A DNA stretch of 64,000 nt from Xenorhabdus griffiniae (GTDB taxonomy: Bacteria > Pseudomonadota > Gammaproteobacteria > Enterobacterales > Enterobacteriaceae). The DNA lies in assembly GCF_001028135.1 (NCBI RefSeq), contig NZ_LDNM01000015.1:100496-164495 (forward strand). Reading direction: 5' to 3'. The position numbers and the translations under genes are program-made. Under the pieces are notes generated by a model. The model was not told the DNA's origin and did no database searches. It worked only from the letters and a program-made list of their open reading frames with translations. Below are positions 1-7,422 of the stretch, one piece after another; within the stretch, counting starts at the first letter, position 1; every line of letters starts with the position of its first letter.

Positions 1-579
1 AAAAGTTTTGCAGAAACAAAAATCTAACCAAATCCACATTAAATCGCTAAAAATCCCAAAAAACACATTGCTAAAATTTCCTGATTTAAAATCGGGGAAT
101 CACCACACAGTAGGACTTGAATCCAAGCCCTCTAATAAAGGCACTGGACAAAAAGGATATATTCCTTCTTTTTCAGAATGTTACTTGTGCGCAAGGGGCT
201 GGACAAAACGACTTAATCCCTTGTTTAAAGTCGCTATTTTGAGGGTACCTCTCCATGAATTATCACCTTAATGGGCTTTTAAATCCCATTAACGGAAAGT
301 TTCGCTGAGTGACAGGCCAAACTGAGGATGAATGCAATAATCAATGAGTTAAAAGGGAATAATTATCCTCTTTATGTCACTTTCTGATTTCACTTTGTCA
401 TACCAAGCTTTATCAACCATAGGGAAATAGATTTTATTAATTCCCTATCAGCCATTCCGTGCCATCCTAAATCAAGTCGCACTCTCCAGTATTAATGAAC
501 CGATTTTATTGATGTTCACAGGCGGAGAAGTCTCCCACCGCCTTCATAACGTTATAAAAACATAATTGGAGGTAATACT
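1..579. other. Accessory leader region without a recognised gene
   Basis: No convincing gene was seen before the lectin start at 580. A short open frame at 8-271 has no ribosome site, no recognisable motif and a lysine/asparagine/serine-heavy composition typical of AT-rich non-coding DNA. The last part carries a good ribosome binding site (TTGGAGG, about 564-570) for the lectin gene. A lectin promoter is probably within 300-540 but no box was convincing enough to call. Confidence 0.5.
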
Positions 580-966
580 ATGTATGATTGGTCTGGAGTT
601 GTTCCTGCTAATGCTGAGCAAGGTCAACCTACAGGGCTTTTGCTTAAAGCAGGAGATGTAATATCTGTTGTTGCCAGAGGCTGGATAAAATACGGCTACG
701 GTAATATTAACTGGGCAGCACCTGAAGGTACCATGCCAGTTTACCAACCTGCAAAACCCAGCCTATCTTTAATTGCTAAAATCGCCAACAAAACCTACAA
801 AATAGGAAATGGCGTACTACGCAGAAGAGTCCCCATAGATGGTGAATTGATACTTCTATTTGACGATAGTTCGGACGCATATGGTGATAATTCAGGTGAA
901 TTTTCAGTTGATATCATAGTGGAATCTTCCGAGATTTTAAGTTCCCTTGAAGAAATCAATAGATAG
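580..966 (+). CDS. PA-IL-like (LecA family) small lectin
   Basis: This 128-residue protein resembles Pseudomonas LecA (PA-IL) along its whole length: the start MYDWSGVVPANAEQGQ matches the LecA N-terminus, GWIKYG matches the Ca-binding GWASYG segment, and DAYGDNSGEFSVDI matches the C-terminal calcium loop TYGNNSGSFSVNI. LecA proteins are soluble, calcium-dependent galactose-binding tetramers, and related lectins are known in Photorhabdus and Xenorhabdus. There is no signal peptide, as in LecA. The ATG is preceded by TTGGAGG at a good distance. By eye, the Ca-loop threonine and first asparagine are replaced (Ala, Asp), and the LecA His50/Gln53 sugar contacts are not conserved, so specificity may differ. 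It stands alone with a terminator just after it. Family assignment is firm; the ligand is unknown. Confidence 0.85.
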   Translation: MYDWSGVVPANAEQGQPTGLLLKAGDVISVVARGWIKYGYGNINWAAPEGTMPVYQPAKPSLSLIAKIANKTYKIGNGVLRRRVPIDGELILLFDDSSDAYGDNSGEFSVDIIVESSEILSSLEEINR

Positions 967-981
967 ATAGCGAAATTACTC

Positions 982-1009
982 AACCCGCAATTTCTGCGGG
1001 TTTATTTTA
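982..1009 (+). terminator. Intrinsic terminator of the lectin gene
   Basis: The inverted repeat AACCCGC / GCGGGTT is followed by TATTTTA, 16 bases after the lectin stop codon. It fits a Rho-independent terminator on the + strand. It also overlaps the stop of the opposing fragment at 1007-1224. Confidence 0.7.
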
Positions 1010-1224
1010 CGTTTCAACTTTCTCCTGCCCCGCATTCCACACCGAATCCTCTGGCATCTGGACGCGGACATCTAAGCGACAACCTTCGGGAATGTCGCAG
1101 GGTTCGGCATCAGGAGGGTCATTAGACACATGACGCAAATATCGGATACTGCTCAATCGGGTAGATTGCGCTACCGCCCCCGATATCCAATGGCCGGAAC
1201 AGCCGGAATAATTAAAGGGGCATT
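1007..1224 (-). pseudogene. Open fragment of an unidentified (probably phage-borne) protein
   Basis: Reading leftwards, this frame stays open for about 70 codons and ends in TAA at 1007-1009. It contains the protein-like stretches RLSSIRYLRHVSNDPPDAEP and CDIPEGCRLDVRVQMPEDS, with balanced composition and no low-complexity bias. It is preceded in frame by a stop codon and has no ATG or ribosome site, so it looks like the C-terminal remnant of a longer gene. It lies directly downstream of the tail-fibre assembly gene on the same strand and presumably belongs to the same prophage debris. I do not recognise the family. Confidence 0.4.
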
Positions 1225-1232
1225 ACGCCCCT
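1216..1232 (-). terminator. Terminator after the tail-fibre assembly gene
   Basis: Read on the - strand, AGGGGC-GTAAT-GCCCCT is followed by TTAATT. It lies 8 bases past the stop codon of the tfa-like gene. It is a compact, plausible intrinsic terminator. Confidence 0.6.
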
Positions 1233-1240
1233 GATTTTCA

Positions 1241-1693
1241 CTATGGTGTTTTAGGCCAGTCAATGTTTGGTGCTGTCGAACAGTCTACACGGTTAAGCAG
1301 GACGCAGTATCGTTTCCACTCTGTCAGCGCCGCTCGTTCGCTATCTGTTTCCATCTGGAGATCGACCGCGTATTGGAGCGGGACGATAGCGATATCTGCC
1401 TGTTGTCGCAATGAGGATTTTTGAGATTCAGCCCGCTGCTGTAATTCCTCTGGCGTCGGAGGAGGTGGCGGTGGGATATCAATCCATGCAGGGTAGCCGT
1501 GTTCATCGCAGCCCAGCCGTTTTCCACTGGGCCATTGCCCATCAAATCGTTGTTTGACCGCCTCGTCAACCTCTACACCAGTATCCGGGAACGTGTCGGG
1601 ATAGTGGTGACGTTCATCCACAGGCCAGAACCCCGGACACGGAGGGTCGCATTTTTCGTTGTTAGCGCAATAAATATAGGTTTTGCTCATCAT
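1241..1693 (-). CDS. Phage tail-fibre assembly protein (Tfa / gpG family)
   Basis: This 150-residue protein has the layout of Caudovirales tail-fibre assembly chaperones: a short N-terminal half with an aromatic strand-rich segment (AWIDIPPPPPPTPEEL, about 70-85) and an alpha-helical C-terminal half (SLRQQADIAIVPLQYAVDLQ ... LTEWKRYCVLLNRVD) ending in PNIDWP. Tfa proteins help fold the C-terminal tip of their cognate tail fibre, which is the gene immediately upstream; the fibre stop codon and this start overlap (TAATG). Two successive ATGs (1693 and 1690) are possible, with AGGA upstream. It appears intact although its neighbours are broken, so it may now be without a complete partner. Confidence 0.8.
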   Translation of the reverse strand: MMSKTYIYCANNEKCDPPCPGFWPVDERHHYPDTFPDTGVEVDEAVKQRFDGQWPSGKRLGCDEHGYPAWIDIPPPPPPTPEELQQRAESQKSSLRQQADIAIVPLQYAVDLQMETDSERAALTEWKRYCVLLNRVDCSTAPNIDWPKTP

Positions 1694-2748
1694 TAATATC
1701 CTAACGCAATGTAAATACCATTCAGTGTCTCAGTGCCGCCTTTCCTAAACGTGGCGTGTGTATTCGTTTTTTCCGCGAGGTAGACGGGTTCAACTGTGGT
1801 TGTGTTTGTGCTATACGGTACAACGGCAACCGGTACCGCAAATACACAATACCGCGGGAATGGGCGGGTAAATTGTACCTGCACACTCTCACCAGATTTA
1901 AATTCCCCAAACGCACCCCATTGAATAATCAGGTTACCCGCCCCATCCTGCGATGGGAATTGCTGCCAGCCGTTATAGCCTAAACTCGCCAGAAAATACG
2001 CCATGCTGGGGACATTTCCCGTCGCGTCGCCAATTTGCGTCAATCGTAAATACCGACTATCAAAATTCCCGTAATCGCGCGGTACAACCTGTCGTCCGAC
2101 TCTCAGCTCCGCGCTAATGTCACACCCACCCAATGTGTCGATAGCGGTAACACCCCGCCCACGCAGGTAATGGTGGAATTCAGGTCGTGATTGCGAGCCT
2201 TTGTTATAGCCAAATTGTGTTTGCCCATCCCCAAAATTATTGCCGTCTGAATGTGTAGATACCGCAATTGAACCTGTGTTTTTTCTAAACCCTGAGAATC
2301 TAACCGGTGACAGCAATTCACCGCCATCGTTTTTGCTCAGATATCGGCTATCAAAATTTCCATAATCATCGGGTACAACCTGTTTACCGACGCGTAACCC
2401 CTCACGTACATCGCATCCACCGAAGGTATCAATGTGCGTAACACCGCTGCCACGCAAATAATGACTGAATCTGGGTGCTGAATCACTGCCAGTGTTGTAA
2501 CCGAGTTGTGTCTATGCATCGCCAATGTCATTACCATCCGATTGTGTCGAAATGACGATTGACCCCGCATTTTTTCTAAACCCTGAAAATTTAACCGGTG
2601 ATAGCAACTCACCGCCATCGTTTTTGTTGAGGGCATTTTTCGCCAGATCCACCGTATCCGATAAACCGAGGTTTTCTAGAATTACGCACTGGGTTGATTT
2701 GGCAGTAGAAACGGGTAATTGACTATTGAACGGGTTGAAATTAAACAA
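1693..2748 (-). pseudogene. Phage tail fibre with internal repeats, split by an in-frame TAG
   Basis: One reading frame of 352 codons runs from the ATG at 2748 to the TAA at 1693-1695, with a single TAG at 2512-2514. The first piece (78 residues) begins MFNFNPFNSQLP and contains ENLGLSDTVDLAKNAL, typical of the fibre shaft. A unit of about 97 codons beginning KNDGGELLSPVKFSGFRKN occurs twice; the second copy reads GDGQTQFGYN where the first reads GDA-stop-TQLGYN, so one base change of a Gln codon probably made the stop. The C-terminus (IIQWGAFGEF ... IYIALGY) resembles gp53-like fibre tips. The N-terminal particle-attachment region seems missing, so the gene was shortened even before the stop. 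Internal re-initiation at TTG 2457 is possible but unsupported. Confidence 0.8.
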
Positions 2749-2956
2749 ATTTTCAGTTCAATAAATGTGCAAAATGTGAGTTTGGAGGAACATCGGCGTT
2801 AATGGGTAAAAAACAATCTAAATATACCGCGTGTTTTGATAAAAACATCGTAATTTTAATCAGGCGTTTTATTCTGCACTGTGCATTATGGGGCGGTAAT
2901 TTTCACTTAGAATAGTGCAGAATATACCGCTAAATAGTGCAAAATTGGCCGCCGCG
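2749..2956. other. Junction region inside the phage remnant
   Basis: About 200 bases lie between the baseplate fragment and the tail-fibre start. Short related strings recur here (TAGTGCAGAATATACCGC, TAGTGCAAAAT, AATGTGCAAAATG), suggesting local duplication or rearrangement. In an intact P2-type module, the rest of gene J and gene I would occupy this position, so a deletion of tail genes is inferred. Confidence 0.4.
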
Positions 2957-3277
2957 CTACAGAAATCCGGCAGGAATAACCGTGTTTGCCAGTCCGTTAA
3001 TCGTGACCTCAGTAACAGATTTTGTCGCCCGGTGACGCTGGAGAAAATAGATATAGCCTAATGCATCCTGCATCATGCCGTCAGCGTACCGGGGATCGAA
3101 ACTGTTCAGGAGGTTGATAAAAAAGTTTCGCTCATCGGTGATGATGGCTATCAGAGTAGTAACTAATTGGCCCTGTGGTGTGTCCATTGATTTATTGAGG
3201 TTGTCGCCAAAACAGGACTGCATTAACCGCCAGAGACCCTCTATGATATCCTCTGTCGGCGGTGCCAGTATCCCCTG
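2957..3277 (-). pseudogene. Baseplate J-like protein, N-terminal fragment
   Basis: The frame reads QGILAPPTEDIIEGLWRLMQ, then SCFGDNLNKSMDTPQGQL, then FDPRYADGMMQDALGYIYFL, and stops after NTVIPAGFL. This is the characteristic start of P2-type gpJ/gp47-family baseplate proteins, which connect the tail tube to the fibres. Only about 105 of the several hundred residues expected remain. The first codons are missing: the sequence joins directly to a transposase remnant at 3277/3278, with a TGA at the join. An internal ATG exists at 3223 but no functional product is expected. It is the upstream member of the same - strand tail module as the fibre and tfa genes. Confidence 0.75.
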
Positions 3278-3572
3278 TCAATCTTCTTTGGATTTACCGT
3301 ACTCTTCAATCGCATTGAAGCCTTCACAACCACAGCTCACGGCACAAATCGAGATGGTCAGAATATCGATGAGGGCATACTGTTTCGTTCGGCTAACACG
3401 CGGATCAGTGAGGTGCCCAAAGGCCTTGCTGAGGGTAGTTGCTTGCATGGCAGTTTCTACGGTTATCATTGACAGGATGCTGATTATAAATCACAAACAG
3501 CTATCAATCCTATTTCTATGTACCGAATGCACTCAGTTAATCCCGTTGGTCAATTTAGACCCGTTTGCCCTG
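3278..3572 (-). mobile_element. ISAs1-family insertion sequence remnant (left end and transposase start)
   Basis: The - strand frame from ATG 3469 encodes 63 residues (LSKAFGHLTDPRVSRTKQYA ... GCEGFNAIEEYGKSKED), which match the N-terminal domain of ISAs1/H-repeat DDE transposases (usually about 370 residues). The frame ends at TGA exactly where baseplate-gene sequence begins, so more than 80% of the transposase, including its catalytic residues, is gone. Upstream, CAGGGCAAACGGGTC starting at 3572 may be the element's terminal repeat, which would set the outer end; this part is inference. The remnant cannot move by itself. Confidence 0.65.
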
Positions 3573-3602
3573 GATATATGACCAGTGCATATTTACATTT
3601 GA

Positions 3603-4211
3603 TTAATTTTTTACCCACCCTTTTTTGATAAAAAATGCGCAGCAAAATTGGTAGAGTCGGGTAAGTTTGCTTTGTAAATGCGCTCCGTATTGGCCCCAAA
3701 ATATTTGGGCAAAAGCACACCCCAACAGGCTGACTAAAAATGCCCCAATCATATCGATTGGCCAGTGAACGCCCACATAGACACGAGACCAGGCAATGGC
3801 ACAGGCGATGACCATCAGAGATAAACCTGACCAAACGCGGTGCCAAAATATAAAAGCCAGAGCAAAAGTAAAGACCGCTATGCCGTGGTTACTGGGAAAA
3901 GATTCTGTCGGAGCATGGTAGAGAAAATGATAGCCAACACCTTCGACAAATGGCCGGGCATGTGGAACGGTTACCCCGATGATATAGGAGGTTGCCATGC
4001 CAAAGGCAAAAGCAATGCAATATTTACTGACAACGATGCGTTGAGATGTGATGGCGCTTTCTTTCCCCCAAAGCCAGCAAATGACCAATGTGATAGGGTA
4101 AATAAATACGCAATATTTCGCTATAAAGATAGCAAGCGAGATCATTGCTGGTGGTGAATCTGGGGTTGCATTGATAAAAGTAAACAAAATGTGGTTAAGT
4201 TGTTCTAGCAA
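3603..4211 (-). CDS. ybjG: Undecaprenyl-pyrophosphate phosphatase, PAP2 family
   Basis: This integral membrane phosphatase recycles the C55 lipid carrier of cell-wall synthesis by hydrolysing undecaprenyl pyrophosphate at the periplasmic face. The PAP2 signature is clear: PHARPF (motif 1), PSNHG (motif 2) and SRVYVGVHWPID (motif 3, with the catalytic His). Several hydrophobic segments span the protein. It aligns along its full length with E. coli YbjG, including the start LLEQLN versus MLENLN. I therefore chose the TTG at 4211, which has GTGAGG seven bases upstream, rather than the ATG at 4244, which would add 11 unmatched residues. It marks the left edge of the conserved core. Confidence 0.9.
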   Translation of the reverse strand: MLEQLNHILFTFINATPDSPPAMISLAIFIAKYCVFIYPITLVICWLWGKESAITSQRIVVSKYCIAFAFGMATSYIIGVTVPHARPFVEGVGYHFLYHAPTESFPSNHGIAVFTFALAFIFWHRVWSGLSLMVIACAIAWSRVYVGVHWPIDMIGAFLVSLLGCAFAQIFWGQYGAHLQSKLTRLYQFCCAFFIKKGWVKN

Positions 4212-4416
4212 AGTCAGCCTCACAAGCGAGATATTTACATACACAGAGTGATTTTATTTTATTAACTCATTGTTAACAATAATAATTTCACATAAAAAAG
4301 CGAATTATATTGATTTGTAATTTTATTTAATGTTTGTTGATGTTGCATGAGTAAATAATATAGGGATTGTAATAATAATGGAAGATAACCGCTATCTTGC
4401 AAGTCACTCGTGACTA

Positions 4417-4496
4417 ACAAAAAACCCGATAGTCTTTAACCAAAGTGGATGACTATCGGGCTCCTCAATATGGGGACATCAAAGAAAAGCAGTGGC
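4417..4496 (-). ncRNA. rybB: RybB small RNA
   Basis: On the - strand from 4496 the sequence starts GCCACTGCTTTTCTTTGATG, identical to the 5' end of E. coli/Salmonella RybB, continues TCCCCATATTGAGGAG, and ends in the terminator stem CCCGATAGTC / GACTATCGGG followed by TTTTTTGTT. The length of about 80 nt matches. RybB is an Hfq-dependent sRNA made under envelope stress that base-pairs through its conserved 5' end with outer-membrane-protein mRNAs and lowers their expression. The stem-loop sequence differs from E. coli while the seed is unchanged, as expected for selection on pairing. It sits between grxA and ybjG. Confidence 0.95.
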
Positions 4497-4502
4497 AATA
4501 AT

Positions 4503-4529
4503 TAAGACTGCATTATGATGTGAAAGTTC
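4503..4529 (-). promoter_or_regulatory. Sigma-E promoter of rybB
   Basis: Reading on the - strand, GAACTT (4529-4524) is separated by 16 bases from TCTTA (4507-4503), and the inferred RybB start G lies 6 bases further at 4496. This fits the sigma-E pattern (GGAACTT, 15-16 bases, TCnnA) and the known sigma-E control of rybB. The -10 is slightly off consensus. Confidence 0.8.
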
Positions 4530-4604
4530 TCATCCTTGAGAAAAAAATCGCAAAATCTTTTCAAAAAGGTGGAGTTTTTTCGAAGGGCAATATGGTTAAG
4601 GCAC

Positions 4605-4652
4605 CCGCTATCCAGTAAAGGGACGGTTTCTGGCTGGATAGCGGTTTTTTTT
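4605..4652 (+). terminator. Strong + strand terminator hairpin with no assigned transcript
   Basis: A perfect 11-bp stem, CCGCTATCCAG / CTGGATAGCGG, is followed by eight T residues on the + strand. It lies just downstream of grxA, which is on the other strand, so its hairpin may end grxA transcription. However, the U-tract is on the + side, where no gene is known between rybB and here. Confidence 0.75.
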
Positions 4653-4686
4653 GACGGCTGGTTTTATAACTAATGATTGGATTCGA

Positions 4687-4950
4687 TTATTGGTACAGTT
4701 CCAGATTGTCTTTAGCATAAGCTTCAAAATCTGTACAGCCACCGATGTGTTTCTCGTCAATGAAGATCTGGGGAACCGTCTCAACAGGTTTGCCCACCGT
4801 TTTTGATAAGTCGTTTTTGGTGATGTTTTCAGCCCAGATATCGACATAGCGATAATCAAAGTCGTCGCGCACTTTTTTTAGTTTTTCAGCGAGTTCTTTG
4901 GCGCGAACGCAGTAAGGACAACCAGGGCGGCCAAAAATGACAGTGTACAT
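4687..4950 (-). CDS. grxA: Glutaredoxin 1
   Basis: This 87-residue cytosolic dithiol glutaredoxin has the active site CPYC (residues 11-14, in GRPGCPYCVRAKEL), the cis-proline segment TVPQIFIDE and the glutathione-binding GG in KHIGGCTDF. It reduces ribonucleotide reductase and protein disulfides using glutathione. It is nearly full-length identical in design to E. coli GrxA (85 residues). One oddity is the cysteine after IGG where E. coli has tyrosine. It is divergently placed relative to ybjC, as in E. coli. OxyR control is known in E. coli, but no OxyR site was identified here. Confidence 0.95.
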   Translation of the reverse strand: MYTVIFGRPGCPYCVRAKELAEKLKKVRDDFDYRYVDIWAENITKNDLSKTVGKPVETVPQIFIDEKHIGGCTDFEAYAKDNLELYQ

Positions 4951-5158
4951 ACAAACTCCTTAGTGGTAATGATCATGAACTTTATAGAATGTCATCTGGA
5001 GTTACTATGCCTGTATGTATTAATAAAAAAAAGCAGGAATTGCCTTTTGTTGTAATTAGTCCTGCCAATAAGTGGGATTCAGGTATGATAGACTTACCCA
5101 GTGACAGAGATTTATTGAGTAACAGAAATTCTATTTTTAGGCTGCAACAGGTTAAAGA

Positions 5159-5470
5159 ATGAAAGTGAACCCATCAAAAGAGATGCGCTCATTGGCTGAT
5201 ATGCCTAAGTTAGTTATTTTATTGGAAATATTGGGCGTGGGGCTGTTGGTTCTGGCTTACTTGTCAATCACTGATAGCATAATTTTATCACCTTTACTAA
5301 TGACGACAGAAGCACACATTGCTATGATTTTATTGGGTATCGGTTGCTTGATACCAGCAGCTATCCATATTATCTGGCGTGCAGTCTATAATCTTTCCTT
5401 TTTAGGAATTGATCATAAGAAAGCAGATAAAAACCATCAGATTGTCACTGATGATGAAAAAACAAAATAG
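5159..5470 (+). CDS. ybjC: DUF1418 inner-membrane protein YbjC
   Basis: This small protein of 103 residues has two clear membrane segments (about residues 20-40, VILLEILGVGLLVLAYLSI, and 56-76, AMILLGIGCLIPAAIHIIW) and a short charged cytosolic tail. The arrangement LPK/MPK-LVILLE and the second-helix PAA motif match E. coli YbjC. Its function is unknown. In E. coli it is followed by nfsA and rimK, but here ybjN comes next, so those two genes have been lost or moved. No strong ribosome site is seen before the ATG. Confidence 0.8.
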   Translation: MKVNPSKEMRSLADMPKLVILLEILGVGLLVLAYLSITDSIILSPLLMTTEAHIAMILLGIGCLIPAAIHIIWRAVYNLSFLGIDHKKADKNHQIVTDDEKTK

Positions 5471-5553
5471 ATTAATTATTGTACATACGGCTGCTTGCTG
5501 GGACGTTCCCTTAGGTAGCATGTGTAACTTCTCGGTCATATGAGGTTAATTCG

Positions 5554-6075
5554 ATGGATTCTATGGTTATTCCCGATTTGTCAATTTTGTGCACGTGGCT
5601 TGAACAGCTCAAGATCTCTTATTTTGAGAATGATTCAGGCACAGTCTTGCATTTGCCTCATATGCAGAATATTGACGGCTTGTTTGATGCCAAGATCGAT
5701 CTGTTGGGTGATGTAGTATTGCTTTCTGCTTTGGCCGAAGTCAGGCCAACTGCGATAATTCCATTGGTTGCTAATTTGAGTCAGATTAATGCTTGCTCTC
5801 TTACTGTGAAGGCATTTATCGATGTTCAGGATGAAAACTTGCCTAAGTTGATTGTGTGTCAGGCTTTCCCTATTGCTGCTGGAATGACTTTCAGACAATT
5901 CTCCAATTTTATGCAGCAGGGTGAAGAACAAATTGCGAATGTGATTTTTGAAATTCACAGCAATAACCTTCTCTATGTCAATAATGATATGGAAAGTGAG
6001 ATGGAAGTTGAGGAAATTGAAGAAGCTGAAGAATCCTTAATTTCAACGAAAACATCAACATTTACTTTGCACTAA
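5554..6075 (+). CDS. ybjN: YbjN family protein
   Basis: This 173-residue protein matches E. coli YbjN, with the conserved LHLPHMQN, FDAKIDL, AEVRPTAIIPLVANLSQINA and SLTVKAFIDVQDENLPKLIV segments. YbjN is a sensor-like cytosolic or membrane-associated protein that affects motility, biofilm and stress tolerance in E. coli; its biochemical role is not settled. The C-terminal 25 residues are strongly acidic (EMEVEEIEEAEE) and extend beyond the E. coli protein (158 residues). It is a single gene just upstream of rlmC, separated by 24 bases, so the two may be co-transcribed. Confidence 0.85.
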   Translation: MDSMVIPDLSILCTWLEQLKISYFENDSGTVLHLPHMQNIDGLFDAKIDLLGDVVLLSALAEVRPTAIIPLVANLSQINACSLTVKAFIDVQDENLPKLIVCQAFPIAAGMTFRQFSNFMQQGEEQIANVIFEIHSNNLLYVNNDMESEMEVEEIEEAEESLISTKTSTFTLH

Positions 6076-6099
6076 TATTTTTTTGATATGGTTTTTACT

Positions 6100-7233
6100 A
6101 TGCAATGTGCGCAGTATACCGCGGGGCATTGTCACTCTTGCCAGTGGCTCGATAAGTCCTATTTACAGCAATTATCTGATAAACAACAACATTTAAAGCA
6201 ACTTTTACAGGAAGGGTCAGGAATACATTGGTTGCCACCCGTAAGTAGCAAAACAAGTGAGTTCCGTAATAAAGCCAAGATGGTAGTCAGTGGCAGTGTT
6301 GAGCGTCCATTACTTGGTATGCTGCATCGTGATGGCAGAACGGTGGATCTTTGTGACTGTCCGTTGTATCCAAAATACTTTCAGACGGTATTTGCAGTCA
6401 TAAAAACATTTATCGCCAAAGCGGGTTTAGTTCCGTACAACGTTGAACGCCGGAAAGGGGAATTAAAATATATTCTTCTGACGGAAAGTCGTGCTAATGG
6501 CGAAATAATGCTGCGCTTTGTCTTGCGTTCGGAAACAAAGCTGGCTCAATTAGAGCAGGCTTTGTCTTGGCTGAAGGAACAATTGCCACAAGCAACTGTG
6601 ATTTCCGCTAATATTCAGCCAACCCATATGGCAATTCTGGAAGGTGAGAAGGAAATCATTTTTACCGAACGTAAGATGTTACAGGAAACTTTTAATGGTA
6701 TTCCGCTGTACATCCGCCCGCGTAGTTTTTTCCAGACAAATCCAGATATTGCTTCAGAGCTGTATGCAACAGCGGGGCGTTGGGTTAGGGAATTAAACAT
6801 CAACAGTATGTGGGATCTGTTTTGCGGTGCTGGCGGTTTTGGTCTGCATTGTGCAGATAAAAAGACCCGATTGACAGGGATTGAGATCAGTGCTGAAGCC
6901 ATTAGTTGTGCGAAAAGTTCTGCCAAAAGCCTGGGATTGGAGCAGGTGGATTTTCAGGCATTGGATTCCACTCAGTTTGCCCTTGATAAATCACAAATAC
7001 CTGAGTTAGTACTGGTAAACCCTCCCAGAAGAGGTATTGGTAAAGAGCTATGCGAATACCTTAGCCGGATGGCACCTAAATTTGTTCTCTATTCGAGCTG
7101 TAATGCTCAGACGATGGCAAAAGATATCACTTTGCTTAAACAATATCGAATAGAAAAAGTACAGTTATTCGATATGTTTCCTCATACCGAACATTATGAA
7201 GCATTGGCACTGTTAGTTCTTAATGTAAACTAA
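6100..7233 (+). CDS. rlmC: 23S rRNA (uracil-747-C5)-methyltransferase
   Basis: RlmC (RumB) uses S-adenosylmethionine to methylate U747 of 23S rRNA. The iron-sulfur cysteines of the family are visible at the start ([16 protein letters not shown]) and in CDCPLYP; the SAM-binding motif is [14 protein letters not shown], the NPPRRGIG motif follows, and the catalytic Cys sits in [11 protein letters not shown]. It aligns with E. coli RlmC throughout. I chose the ATG at 6100 (MQCA) by homology; an ATG four codons upstream (6088) is also possible, and neither has a good ribosome site. A palindromic repeat begins 7 bases after the stop. Confidence 0.93.
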   Translation: MQCAQYTAGHCHSCQWLDKSYLQQLSDKQQHLKQLLQEGSGIHWLPPVSSKTSEFRNKAKMVVSGSVERPLLGMLHRDGRTVDLCDCPLYPKYFQTVFAVIKTFIAKAGLVPYNVERRKGELKYILLTESRANGEIMLRFVLRSETKLAQLEQALSWLKEQLPQATVISANIQPTHMAILEGEKEIIFTERKMLQETFNGIPLYIRPRSFFQTNPDIASELYATAGRWVRELNINSMWDLFCGAGGFGLHCADKKTRLTGIEISAEAISCAKSSAKSLGLEQVDFQALDSTQFALDKSQIPELVLVNPPRRGIGKELCEYLSRMAPKFVLYSSCNAQTMAKDITLLKQYRIEKVQLFDMFPHTEHYEALALLVLNVN

Positions 7234-7240
7234 CAACCTT

Positions 7241-7347
7241 ATATACTCGATAAACTTCAAGTTGTAATCCGCAAGACGACGCGGGGCCTTATATTTCCCC
7301 GCTGCACGGGGAAATATAATACGCATCTTGAAGTTGGATGGGTATAT
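7241..7347 (+). repeat. Palindromic MITE-like repeat, copy 1
   Basis: This ~107-base element runs from ATATACTCGATAAACTTCAA to CATCTTGAAGTTGGATGGGT plus ATAT. The ends form an imperfect inverted repeat (CTTCAAGTTG / CATCTTGAAG), and the centre is a perfect 13-bp stem TTATATTTCCCCG / CGGGGAAATATAA. It is nearly identical to the copies at 38451 and 41612. The ends recall ERIC sequences, but the middle differs. It contains no coding capacity and may fold in RNA after rlmC. Confidence 0.85.
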
Positions 7348-7422
7348 CTTAATTACTCCGTGATAACAATAAGTTACCACGGGCAGGAAGGGGGAAATCA
7401 GATAATTAAGGATGAATGCTGA

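Noticed and set aside
8..271. Open frame of 87 codons at the left edge
   Set aside because: No ribosome site, no family resemblance, composition like AT-rich non-coding DNA.
3075..3581. + strand frame of 168 codons across the phage/IS remnant
   Set aside because: It is the reverse shadow of the baseplate and ISAs1 fragments, which have clear family matches on the - strand.
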